Below are positions 6,753 through 13,266 of a stretch of 17,110 nucleotides of DNA, piece by piece. Under the pieces are notes generated by a model that ran no database searches, was not told the origin of the DNA, and was given only the letters and a program-made list of their open reading frames with translations. The position numbers were made by a program, and so were the translations under genes. Within the stretch, counting starts at the first letter, position 1, and every line of letters starts with the position of its first letter. The DNA is from Marinibacterium sp039179965 (GTDB taxonomy: Bacteria > Pseudomonadota > Alphaproteobacteria > Rhodobacterales > Rhodobacteraceae), in NCBI GenBank assembly GCA_039179965.1, contig JBCDEC010000083.1:1-17110 (forward strand), given 5' to 3'.

Positions 6753-7865
6753 TCAGAAGGGGCCGTCTTCCAGCACACCGTCAGCCGACATCTGTGCGTA
6801 AAGCAGCCCTTCGCGCAGACCCCGGTCCGCGACCGATAGCCGGTCCGTCGGCCAGCACCGCAGCAGCGCCTGCAGGATCGCCGAGCCCGACATGATCAAG
6901 GCATGGCGATCTTCGCCTATCCGGGGATCATGGCGCCGCCCTGACGGACCGAGCTCCAGATACGAGCGGATCACCTTGTCGATCTGATCCGATGTCATGC
7001 GCAGCCCGTCGACCTTGGTCCGGTCGTAGCGCTTGAGCCCGAGATGCGAGGCCGCCACGGTTGTGACGGTGCCCGAGGTGCCCACGATCTGAAACCCCTC
7101 CCGGGTCTGCTCGTCCTTGTAAGGGGCAAACTCGGCGAGATTCTCCTCAAAGAACCAGCTCATCAGCGCAAAGCGCGCGGCATCGTCTTCGACATCTCCA
7201 AATTGATCGCGCAAGGTGGCCACGCCCAGAGGTACCGAAATCCAGTCAACAACCTTGGCGGCCGGGAAGGGGCTTTCCGGCGGGTGAAACCCGGCATGAA
7301 GCCGCATGATCGCCGCCGGCCGGTCGCGGCGCGGGACCGAAGAAATGTCGATCCACACAAGCTCTGTCGAGCCGCCGCCGATATCCACGACAAGCAATTG
7401 TTCGGTGCGCGTCGAAACCAGCGGCGCGCAGGAGATCACCGCAAGGCGGGCCTCTTCTTCGGGCGGAATGATCTCAAGCTTCAGACCGGTTTCACGCTTG
7501 ACCTGCGCGATGAAGTCGCCGGCGTTCTTGGCGCGACGGCAGGCTTCGGTCGCCACCAGCCGCATCCGCCGTACACGGTTGCGTTTGAGCTTTTGCTGAC
7601 AGATCCGCAGGGCTTGAAGGGTGCGCGCCATGGACGCGCGCGACAGGCGTCCGGAGCGCTCCAGCCCGGTGCCGAGCTGGACCGATTTCGAGAAACTGTC
7701 GACCACATGGAAGCCCGACCCTTTGGGTTGAGCCACCAGCATGCGGCACGAGTTGGTGCCCAGATCCAGCGCGGCATACAGGTCGCACTGGTCGGGCGGA
7801 TTCGGCGCAGGGCTCTCGACCGGTTGCGGGAACGCGCCCGCACCTTTGGGACGCTTGGGCGCCAT
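6753..7865 (-). CDS. Ppx/GppA family phosphatase (exopolyphosphatase-like)
   Basis: 370-aa ASKHA-fold phosphatase that hydrolyses terminal phosphates of polyphosphate and/or pppGpp. Phosphate-1 motif: AALDLGTNSCRMLV (31-44). Acidic catalytic region: IIPPEEEARLA (132-142). Phosphate-2 motif: VVDIGGGSTELVWI (159-172). A later GTSGTVTT loop completes the nucleotide-binding fold. It lacks the long C-terminal HD-like domain of enterobacterial Ppx, as is usual for the short form. The first 27 residues (KRPKGAGAFPQP...) are Pro/Lys-rich and probably disordered. The ATG at 7865 has GGAGG 8 bases upstream; the frame extends 28 codons further without one. rlmE follows in the same direction. Whether polyphosphate or pppGpp is the main substrate cannot be told. 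Confidence 0.92.
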   Translation of the reverse strand: MAPKRPKGAGAFPQPVESPAPNPPDQCDLYAALDLGTNSCRMLVAQPKGSGFHVVDSFSKSVQLGTGLERSGRLSRASMARTLQALRICQQKLKRNRVRRMRLVATEACRRAKNAGDFIAQVKRETGLKLEIIPPEEEARLAVISCAPLVSTRTEQLLVVDIGGGSTELVWIDISSVPRRDRPAAIMRLHAGFHPPESPFPAAKVVDWISVPLGVATLRDQFGDVEDDAARFALMSWFFEENLAEFAPYKDEQTREGFQIVGTSGTVTTVAASHLGLKRYDRTKVDGLRMTSDQIDKVIRSYLELGPSGRRHDPRIGEDRHALIMSGSAILQALLRCWPTDRLSVADRGLREGLLYAQMSADGVLEDGPF

Positions 7866-8204
7866 GGTCACGCCCTCCGATTTCGTGTTGAGAAAAGCAT
7901 AAGCGGCCCCGCGCCATCGCGCAAGTTTGCTGAACCACCTGTCAAGCACGCAACACCCCTCCGGCCCGCATCCTGTTCGCGCTGTGGCCGGTCTGTCGCG
8001 GGGGCCGGATCATCGCGCATCAAAGTGCGTGCGCGGGGCAGAGGACCTGCCGGATCCATCGGCAATTTGCCGTGTACGAGCGGGGCTTGCGCGATTGAAC
8101 CAGCCAACCGCTTGACGGCGTCGCTGGTGTCCGATTTGTGGTCGAAATCGAACCGCTTCCGCGCGGCAGCCTGGCCTAAACAGGTCCAAAGTAAAGGAAT
8201 CGCA
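7866..8204. promoter_or_regulatory. Divergent intergenic region, ppx operon / one-carbon operon
   Basis: 339 bases between diverging start codons, with no credible gene. For the minus-strand ppx gene, TTGCGC (7919-7924) and TATGCT (7896-7901) are spaced by 17 bases, a modest promoter about 30 bases upstream of the ATG; a better -35, TTGACA, lies at 7940-7945 but lacks a good -10. For the plus-strand operon, TTGACG at about 8113-8118 is a possible -35 without a clear -10. I looked for SAM/SAH riboswitch-like folds ahead of the metF operon and saw none I would defend. Confidence 0.35.
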
Positions 8205-8513
8205 ATGCCTGACGTAACCATCGTGTACTGGAGGGATATCCCGGCGCAGGTGATCGTCGGCAAGGGTCGGCGTGGCACGAAACGGCCTCTGGCAGAACGT
8301 TTCGAACAGGCCATTGACCGGGCGGCAATGAAATCCGGCATGGCCGGAACCGATGATTACTTGGCAGAATGGCGCAAGGCGCCCACATATTCTGTCGACG
8401 GCACACCGGAAACGGTGGCAGAAGCCGAAGCGGTCCGGTTGGAGACGGAATACGACAGCACGCGAATGCGCGCGTTGATTGAAAACGATGGTTGGGCCTC
8501 GGCTCAGGAGTGA
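8205..8513 (+). CDS. Small 'virulence factor' family protein (PF13769-like)
   Basis: 102-aa soluble protein (MPDVTIVYWRDIPAQVIVGK...). The YWRDIPAQVIVG start and the RPLAERFEQAIDRAAM core match a small alphaproteobacterial family annotated only as 'virulence factor'. I know of no demonstrated biochemistry. No signal peptide, membrane segment or catalytic motif is visible; the C-terminal half is acidic (AEAEAVRLETEYD). AAGGA lies 6 bases before the ATG. It is the first gene of the one-carbon operon, 65 bases ahead of metF, so a role in folate or corrinoid methyl transfer is more plausible than virulence. Upstream in-frame codons run antisense to ppx and were excluded. Confidence 0.75.
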   Translation: MPDVTIVYWRDIPAQVIVGKGRRGTKRPLAERFEQAIDRAAMKSGMAGTDDYLAEWRKAPTYSVDGTPETVAEAEAVRLETEYDSTRMRALIENDGWASAQE

Positions 8514-8578
8514 TCACCGGGGCGACCGCCCCGATCTTTGACAAGGGCGAGAGCCCCGAATGGCCAGAGGAGTCGGCT

Positions 8579-9532
8579 ATGTCGCTGTTGAACTTTCGCA
8601 AAGACGCGGGCCGCGCGACGCGGGCCAACGGGCGGTCGATGCGCCCGGCCCATCCTCACGTCGAACGCTTTCTGGAGAATTACTCGATTGAGGTGATGCC
8701 CCGCACTGCCGCCAAGGTCGAGGATTTTCGCGCCCTGCTCCCCGCCGGTACCCGGGTCTATGTCGCCCATATCGACGGCACGCCGATCGATGAGATGGTG
8801 TCGACCGCTCGGCGGCTTTCCGCCGACGGCTTTCAGGTGATGCCTCATTTTCCGGCACGGATCATCCGCGATTCCGCCACGCTCGAAGACTGGATCGCCC
8901 GCTATCAGGGTGAGGCCGGCGTGTCGCAGGCACTGTTGCTGGCCGGTGGCGTGGCGCAACCGCAAGGCGATTTCCACAGCTCGATGCAATTGCTCGAGAC
9001 CGGCGCCTTTGATCGCGCCGGCTTCACCCGGCTGCATGTTGCCGGCCATCCGGAGGGCAACCGGGACATCGATCCGGACGGCAGTCTGGCCAACGTCGAA
9101 GAAGCGCTGCGCTGGAAACATGACTTTGCGCAGCGCAGCGATGCCAGCATGGCCATCGTCACGCAATTCTCCTTCGATCCCGAACCGATCATCGACTGGG
9201 CCAGCGCGGTCAAAGGCGCGGGCATCGACTTGCCGATCCATATTGGCATTGCCGGGCCGGCCAAACTGCAGACGCTGATCAAGTTTGCGATTGCCTGCGG
9301 CGTCGGTCCCTCGCTCAAGGTCCTGCAAAAGCGCGCCATGGACGTCACCAAACTGGTCATGCCCTACGAACCCTCCGATGTGATCGCAGCCCTCGCCGCA
9401 CACAAGGCGGCCAATCCGGATTTTGCCATCGATCAGGTGCACTTCTTCCCGTTGGGCGGGATTCGCGCCAATGCCACCTGGGCGATCGACAACGGCGGAC
9501 ACACGGCTGTTCCGGCGGCGCAAACCGGGTAA
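8579..9532 (+). CDS. metF: Methylenetetrahydrofolate reductase
   Basis: 317-aa flavoprotein of the MetF TIM-barrel family, interconverting 5,10-methylene-THF and 5-methyl-THF in the cytoplasm. Seen features: the opening strand SIEVMPRTAAKVEDF (36-50) with the conserved Glu38, the PHFPARII strand, the flavin-contacting segment ALLLAGGVAQPQGDF (120-134), GHPEGN, and the late TQFSFDPEPIIDW strand. GGAG lies 6 bases before the ATG at 8579. The frame is open upstream, but those codons overlap the end of the preceding gene. It ends in TAATG, sharing one base with the start of the HAD gene. Next to a methyl-THF:corrinoid methyltransferase, it probably oxidises 5-methyl-THF from demethylation reactions as well as, or instead of, feeding methionine synthesis. 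Confidence 0.93.
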   Translation: MSLLNFRKDAGRATRANGRSMRPAHPHVERFLENYSIEVMPRTAAKVEDFRALLPAGTRVYVAHIDGTPIDEMVSTARRLSADGFQVMPHFPARIIRDSATLEDWIARYQGEAGVSQALLLAGGVAQPQGDFHSSMQLLETGAFDRAGFTRLHVAGHPEGNRDIDPDGSLANVEEALRWKHDFAQRSDASMAIVTQFSFDPEPIIDWASAVKGAGIDLPIHIGIAGPAKLQTLIKFAIACGVGPSLKVLQKRAMDVTKLVMPYEPSDVIAALAAHKAANPDFAIDQVHFFPLGGIRANATWAIDNGGHTAVPAAQTG

Positions 9533-10191
9533 TGCCGGCGCTGTTATTCGACCTCGACGGTACCCTTCTCCATTCGGACGCCCTGCATTATGAGATCTTC
9601 GCGGAGATCTTTTTGGAACGTGGCCGAACCCTCACGATGGACCAGTATTTTGACCAGATCCACGGGCGCCGGAACGTCGATTTCTTGCCGGAGTTCTTTC
9701 CGGACGTGGATGCGGAGCGCCTCGGCCGCGAAAAGGAAGACCGGTTTCGCGCACGCCTAAGCGGGGACGTCCCGGCGATGCCCGGCGCCGCGGCGCTGAT
9801 CGACCGGGCGCTGGCGGGTGGCTGGGGCCTGGCGGTTGTCACCAACGCCCCGCGCGCCAATGCCGAACACATGCTGCAGGCGATCGGTCTGCGCGACGCC
9901 TTCGACGTGCTGATCATCGGCGAAGACTGCACGCGTGCAAAACCCGATCCCGAACCCTACATTGCCGCGATGGAGGCGCTGTCCGCCCGGCCTGATGCCT
10001 GCCTGGCCTTCGAAGACAGCCCTTCGGGCACCCGTGCGGCCCGCGCCTCGGGCGCCTATACGGTGGGCATTCTCTCCAGCGCCGGGCATGATGCGCTCAG
10101 CGCCGCTGGCGCGCACGAGACCCTCATTGATTTTACCGACCCGCGCCTGGAGCAGATCCTGGCGTTCCGCCACAGAAAGGCCGACACATGA
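9532..10191 (+). CDS. HAD-superfamily (subfamily IA) phosphatase
   Basis: 219-aa haloacid-dehalogenase-type hydrolase. Motif I is LLFDLDGTLLHSD with nucleophile Asp7 and acid/base Asp9. A helical cap covers about 15-85. Motif II is VVTNAP with Thr104. Motif III is Lys137 (TRAKPDPEPY). Motif IV is FEDSPSG with Glu161/Asp162. It is complete and resembles beta-phosphoglucomutase/phosphoglycolate-phosphatase-like enzymes; the substrate is unknown. Its ATG overlaps the metF stop (TAATG) and its stop overlaps the next ATG (ATGA), so it is coupled on both sides. No separate ribosome binding site is obvious, which fits translational coupling. The tight packing between two C1 enzymes suggests a task in that pathway, perhaps clearing a damaged or phosphorylated metabolite, but this is inference. 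Confidence 0.9.
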   Translation: MPALLFDLDGTLLHSDALHYEIFAEIFLERGRTLTMDQYFDQIHGRRNVDFLPEFFPDVDAERLGREKEDRFRARLSGDVPAMPGAAALIDRALAGGWGLAVVTNAPRANAEHMLQAIGLRDAFDVLIIGEDCTRAKPDPEPYIAAMEALSARPDACLAFEDSPSGTRAARASGAYTVGILSSAGHDALSAAGAHETLIDFTDPRLEQILAFRHRKADT

Positions 10192-11249
10192 CCCGCACCA
10201 TCGTCGAATCCAAAACCAAGACTGCGATTATCGGCTTTGATCAGCCGTTCTGCGTCATCGGCGAGCGGATCAATCCCACGGGCCGCAAGAAACTGGCCGC
10301 CGAACTGGAGGCGGGGGATTTTTCGACCGTGGAGAAGGATGCGCTCGCCCAGGTGGCGGCCGGTGCCACGGTGCTCGACATCAATGCCGGCGTGGTCTAC
10401 AACTCCAATCCCAATCCGAACGAAACCGAACCACCGCTGATGGTCGATATCCTCAAGCTGGTGCAATCCCTGGTCGATGTGCCGCTGTGCATCGACAGTT
10501 CGGTGCCCGGCGCGCTCGAAGCCGGGCTCGAGGTCTGCGAAGGCCGCCCGCTGCTCAATTCGGTCACCGGGGAAGAAGAGCGGATGGAACAGATCCTGCC
10601 GCTGGTCAAAAAATACAATGTGCCCGTGGTGGCGATCTCAAACGATGACACCGGGATTTCCGAGGATCCCGACGTGCGCTTTGCAGTGGCCAAGACAATC
10701 GTCGACCGCGCGGCGGATTATGGCATCCCGCCCCACGACATCGTGGTGGATCCGCTTGTCATGCCGATCGGCGCCATGGCCACGGCGGGCCACCAGGTCT
10801 TCACGCTGGTGCGCCGGTTGCGCGAAGAACTGGGCGTGAACACCACCTGCGGCGCGTCCAACATCTCGTTCGGTCTGCCCAACCGGCACGGCATCAACAA
10901 TGCGTTCCTGCCGATGGCCATGGGGGCCGGCATGACCTCTGCCATCATGAACCCGGTGGCCCTTCCGGTCAGCCAGAAGAAGATTGCTGAAAAGAAAGCC
11001 CAGGTGGCCGAGGCGGGTCTGATCCTGCCCGAGGGCATGGATGACGAAACCTTTGTCACGCTCTTCGGGCTTGGCTCCACCAAAGCCCGTCCGGGCAAGG
11101 AGATGGAGGCCATCCGCGCGGCCAACCTGCTCAGCGACCGCGACGCGCATGGCGCCGACTGGATCGCCTTCAACAAGCCCCCGTCGGCCGATGGCGAACC
11201 CCAGGGCGGACGTCGCGGACGCTCCGGAGGCCGGCGCCGCCGCGCCTAA
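10188..11249 (+). CDS. Methyltetrahydrofolate:corrinoid methyltransferase (MeTr family)
   Basis: 353-aa pterin-binding TIM-barrel enzyme of the MeTr/DHPS-like family, moving a methyl group between tetrahydrofolate and a corrinoid protein. Motifs: VIGERINPTGRKK (23-35), TVLDINAGVV (61-70), CIDSSVPGALEAG (101-113), NSVTGEEERM, and the VVDPLVMPIG and TTCGASNISFGLPNR strands of the pterin pocket. It is longer than the roughly 260-residue acetogen MeTr. The last 14 residues (GGRRGRSGGRRRRA, 340-353) form an Arg/Gly tail that may bind RNA or another polyanion. The start overlaps the HAD stop (ATGA), with AAGG 7 bases upstream. No corrinoid protein or corrinoid-activating ATPase is encoded in the window. 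The stop codon lies inside the first unit of a 16-bp tandem repeat. Confidence 0.92.
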   Translation: MTRTIVESKTKTAIIGFDQPFCVIGERINPTGRKKLAAELEAGDFSTVEKDALAQVAAGATVLDINAGVVYNSNPNPNETEPPLMVDILKLVQSLVDVPLCIDSSVPGALEAGLEVCEGRPLLNSVTGEEERMEQILPLVKKYNVPVVAISNDDTGISEDPDVRFAVAKTIVDRAADYGIPPHDIVVDPLVMPIGAMATAGHQVFTLVRRLREELGVNTTCGASNISFGLPNRHGINNAFLPMAMGAGMTSAIMNPVALPVSQKKIAEKKAQVAEAGLILPEGMDDETFVTLFGLGSTKARPGKEMEAIRAANLLSDRDAHGADWIAFNKPPSADGEPQGGRRGRSGGRRRRA

Positions 11250-11454
11250 CCGGCACTGCACCTAACCGGCACTGCGCCTAACCGACACTGCGGATGGCCG
11301 ACACCGCATAGGGCAGGCACTGCGAGTGGCGGACAGTGTACTTGGTCGCCGCCGCGCAGAGCAGACACTCCACTTAACCAGCGCCGCGCTTGGCCGACAC
11401 AGCGCACGGTAGGGCTATGGCGCATCGCCAACACCGCGCCGCGCCCACACTGTG
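11245..11454 (+). repeat. Degenerate 16-bp tandem repeat array, about 13 units
   Basis: About 210 bases can be cut into consecutive 16-base units beginning exactly at the methyltransferase stop codon. The first three are almost identical (CCTAACCGGCACTGCA, CCTAACCGGCACTGCG, CCTAACCGACACTGCG). Later units drift around a rough consensus CTTGGCCGACACTGCG, for example CTTGGCCGACACAGCG at 11389-11404. One late unit is irregular (18 bases, 11405-11422). The array lies wholly in the 3' region of the operon and ends shortly before an intrinsic terminator. Because 16 is not a multiple of 3, it is not a protein repeat. Confidence 0.85.
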
Positions 11455-11464
11455 CGACCTTCAG

Positions 11465-11497
11465 GGCAGCAGATCCCCCTGCTGCTTCTTTCTTTTT
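11465..11497 (+). terminator. Rho-independent terminator of the one-carbon operon
   Basis: A perfect 7-bp stem, GCAGCAG (11466-11472) and CTGCTGC (11479-11485), with a 6-base loop ATCCCC is followed directly by TTCTTTCTTTTT (11486-11497). A G-U pair could extend the stem. It lies about 215 bases after the methyltransferase stop on the plus strand, so the 16-bp repeats would be transcribed as part of the 3' untranslated region. Confidence 0.85.
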
Positions 11498-11536
11498 GAA
11501 AATACCCCGGCGCAACGGCGGCCTTGCGGCGTGACC

Positions 11537-11720
11537 TCAGGGCGGTGGCGCCAGCAGAGCGGCCGTGACGTCAAGATGGTCATGATTGATATAGTCGATG
11601 CCCAGATCGATCATCTGCCGGAACACCTGCGGGGCCGCGCTTTCGGAATAGGCCATGACCTCCAGACCGGCCGCGCGCGCCGCCGCGATGGGCAACGCGT
11701 TTGGGTGCCGCGCCACTCAT
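11537..11720 (-). pseudogene. Remnant of a glycerophosphodiester phosphodiesterase gene
   Basis: An ATG at 11718-11720 overlaps the EEP stop by 4 bases (ATGA). It opens a frame reading MSGAAPKRVAHRGGAR, matching the N-terminal His-Arg-Gly motif of glycerophosphodiesterases. That frame then turns into unlikely protein and stops after 46 codons. In the next frame the DNA reads ALPIAAARAAGLEVMAYSES and later FRQMIDLGIDYINHDHLDV, ending in TGA at 11537. This resembles the last strands of the same TIM barrel (AAGLxVxxY...DLGxDxIxxD). About 180 bases thus carry both ends of a gene of normally 230-250 codons, in different frames. The simplest reading is one internal deletion with a frameshift. Family assignment rests on short motifs only. 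Confidence 0.5.
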
Positions 11721-12748
11721 GGCACGATCCGCACCGACAGCAGTTCATGATCGGACAGATAGTGACCGGCCGCCGACACGGCGGGCCAGATCCGCGGGGC
11801 AACGGGGGCCACGGAGCGGACCATCAACCAGTCCAGGATCATCAGCGGGTACCGTGCGGTGCGTTGGGGCGGCACGCGGGTGGTAAAGCCCCCTGTCATC
11901 GCCCCGCGCCAGTCAAAGCCTGCGGCGGCAAAATGGGTGAAGCTGGGTTCGACCTGGTCCGGAGCGGCAATGATCTCGGCACCGGTGCGGTGCCCGTCGG
12001 CCAGCTGACTGGTGTTCAGATCGCCTCCGATCACCGCCGGTCCGTCGCCGTATCTTGCGGAAAGGGCCGCCAGCAACACCTCCGTTTGCGCCGCGCGAAG
12101 CGCCGGATCGCTTTCGCTTTCGTAATGCGCGGCGACCAGGGTCAGCGGGCCGCGCCCCGTCCGGATCTGCGCCGCCATGGCCATCCGCCCGCCAACCCGA
12201 TGCTGCCCGTCGCCCTTGGGCGGTGTCACATACCACAGGCCGCCGTCATCCAGCGGGATCAGGCAGGCCCGCTCCAGCGGAAAGCGCGACAGGATGGCAT
12301 TGCCATGCAGACCGACCTCATTGGGCACCGCCCCAAAGTCCTTGGTCTCAAAGGGATCGCCGGTGCCCAGTTCGACAAACTCGGTGCCGTAGATGTACCC
12401 CATTCCCAGAGCTTGGGCGAGATCACGGGTCGTGTGCCGCTGCGAAGACCGGGCCATGCCTAGATCCATTTCGGTGGCCAGCACCACATCGGCGCCCGCT
12501 GCACGCAAAAGCGCGGCGCTGTCCTCGACGCGTTTGCAGCGCTCGATATTCCAGGCGCAGACTGTCAGTTCCGATGGCGCGGGCAGAGCGGCAGACGGTT
12601 GCGCCAGTTCCAACGTGTTCAGGCAGGGCCAGCGCGCCAGCATCGCGTCATGGGCCGCGCGATCTCCGCCTTTGGCTTTTGCCTCCGCCCGGTCATCCTG
12701 GCTGGGCCTGTCCAGCTGATCGACCGTGGTTGTGAGAATAGGACGCAT
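11717..12748 (-). CDS. Endonuclease/exonuclease/phosphatase (EEP) family hydrolase
   Basis: 343-aa metal-dependent phosphoesterase of the EEP fold. Catalytic and metal residues appear in family order: Asn67 (VCAWNIERC), Glu93 (LATEMDLGM), the GNAILSRFPL strand (149-158), His208 (LVAAHYES), Asp243/Asn245 (IGGDLNTSQ), Asp306 (MILDWLMVRS) and the terminal SDH (332-334, LSDHELLSV). No signal peptide is visible, so it is probably cytoplasmic. The first 60 residues are not conserved-looking. GGAG lies 8 bases before the ATG at 12748. The stop overlaps the start of the diesterase remnant. The substrate may be a phosphodiester or a lipid/nucleotide phosphate; its place beside phnM and the diesterase remnant favours organic-phosphorus use. 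Confidence 0.88.
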   Translation of the reverse strand: MRPILTTTVDQLDRPSQDDRAEAKAKGGDRAAHDAMLARWPCLNTLELAQPSAALPAPSELTVCAWNIERCKRVEDSAALLRAAGADVVLATEMDLGMARSSQRHTTRDLAQALGMGYIYGTEFVELGTGDPFETKDFGAVPNEVGLHGNAILSRFPLERACLIPLDDGGLWYVTPPKGDGQHRVGGRMAMAAQIRTGRGPLTLVAAHYESESDPALRAAQTEVLLAALSARYGDGPAVIGGDLNTSQLADGHRTGAEIIAAPDQVEPSFTHFAAAGFDWRGAMTGGFTTRVPPQRTARYPLMILDWLMVRSVAPVAPRIWPAVSAAGHYLSDHELLSVRIVP

Positions 12749-13266
12749 CAAGACTTCTCCGCTCTGACCTGCTGGCCCGCCCATCGCACACCGGCCCCGT
12801 CCATGACAATGCCGTCGTCGTGAGTGAGACGAGATGCGTGCCTTCGGGTCCGCGATGCGGCCAGGACTGCGCATTTTGGTCGCACGGATCCAGGCCGCAC
12901 CAAGACCAGCCGCCAGGCTTGACGGGCCTGGTCGCGTTGCGCGGAAAGCGGCCCTGCAGCAGGCGCGCTGTGGGGCGGGATCTGCCCTGCGCGCCGGCGC
13001 CCGGCCGTCGTCGCTGCCTTGGGCCAGCGACTGCACCGGACAGGGACACAGAGACGGACCCTGTGACCAGCGCCCGCGCGGCGTTGACCAAAGGACAAGC
13101 GGTTGCTACCTCACCGAAGACAGTCTTCGTCATGCCTGTGTCACACAAAAAGGCTCTGCGTATCGCAAACCCGGTTGAGGGGATTGGACGACGCTCGACC
13201 AGTGCTTGTGATGACCGGTCAAGCGCGGTGTGTGGATGCAATCGGGGCGCGTCTGGAGACGAGAAC
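12749..13266. other. 518-base divergent intergenic region, EEP / phnM
   Basis: The region separates the EEP and phnM start codons. I see no credible gene: the open frames here lack ribosome binding sites and have low-complexity Arg/Ala/Pro compositions typical of GC-rich non-coding DNA. The phnM-proximal part (13084-13221) carries several regulatory-looking elements listed separately, including a perfect 10-bp palindrome TGACCGGTCA at 13212-13221. The EEP-proximal 300 bases show nothing I can name. Confidence 0.5.
13084..13147 (+). promoter_or_regulatory. Candidate phnM promoter with two palindromes and Pho-box-like repeat
   Basis: TTGACC (13084-13089) and TACCTC (13107-13112) are spaced by 17 bases; the -35 is good and the -10 poor. 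Just downstream is a perfect 15-base palindrome CGAAGAC-A-GTCTTCG (13115-13129), and 20 bases on (centre to centre) a perfect 11-base palindrome TGTGT-C-ACACA (13137-13147). Between and across them, TCGTCAT-GCCT-GTGTCAC (13127-13144) has the 7-4-7 spacing of a Pho box (CTGTCAT-N4-CTGTCAC), matching 5 and 6 of 7 bases. The palindromes are seen; regulator identities are inferred. Confidence 0.4.

Noticed and set aside
7044..8204. Plus-strand open frame running through ppx/gppA into the small 'virulence factor' gene
   Set aside because: Its first 800 bases are antisense to ppx/gppA. The ribosome binding site and family match support a start at 8205 instead.
8113..8204. SAM-II or SAH riboswitch ahead of the metF operon
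   Set aside because: Apart from a short CCTG...CAGG stem and a CTAAA stretch I could not build the conserved pairing; the resemblance is too weak to report.
8504..9523. 339-codon minus-strand frame opposite metF
   Set aside because: metF has full family motifs on the other strand; the antisense product is Arg/Gly/His-rich and matches nothing known to me.
11245..11454. CRISPR array
   Set aside because: Units of 16 bases are directly contiguous with no spacers, and no cas gene is nearby.
12820..13266. 149-codon N-terminal extension of PhnM
   Set aside because: The codons do not resemble PhnM, which begins with its usual beta-strand at 13267 behind a good ribosome binding site; the extension also covers promoter-like palindromes.
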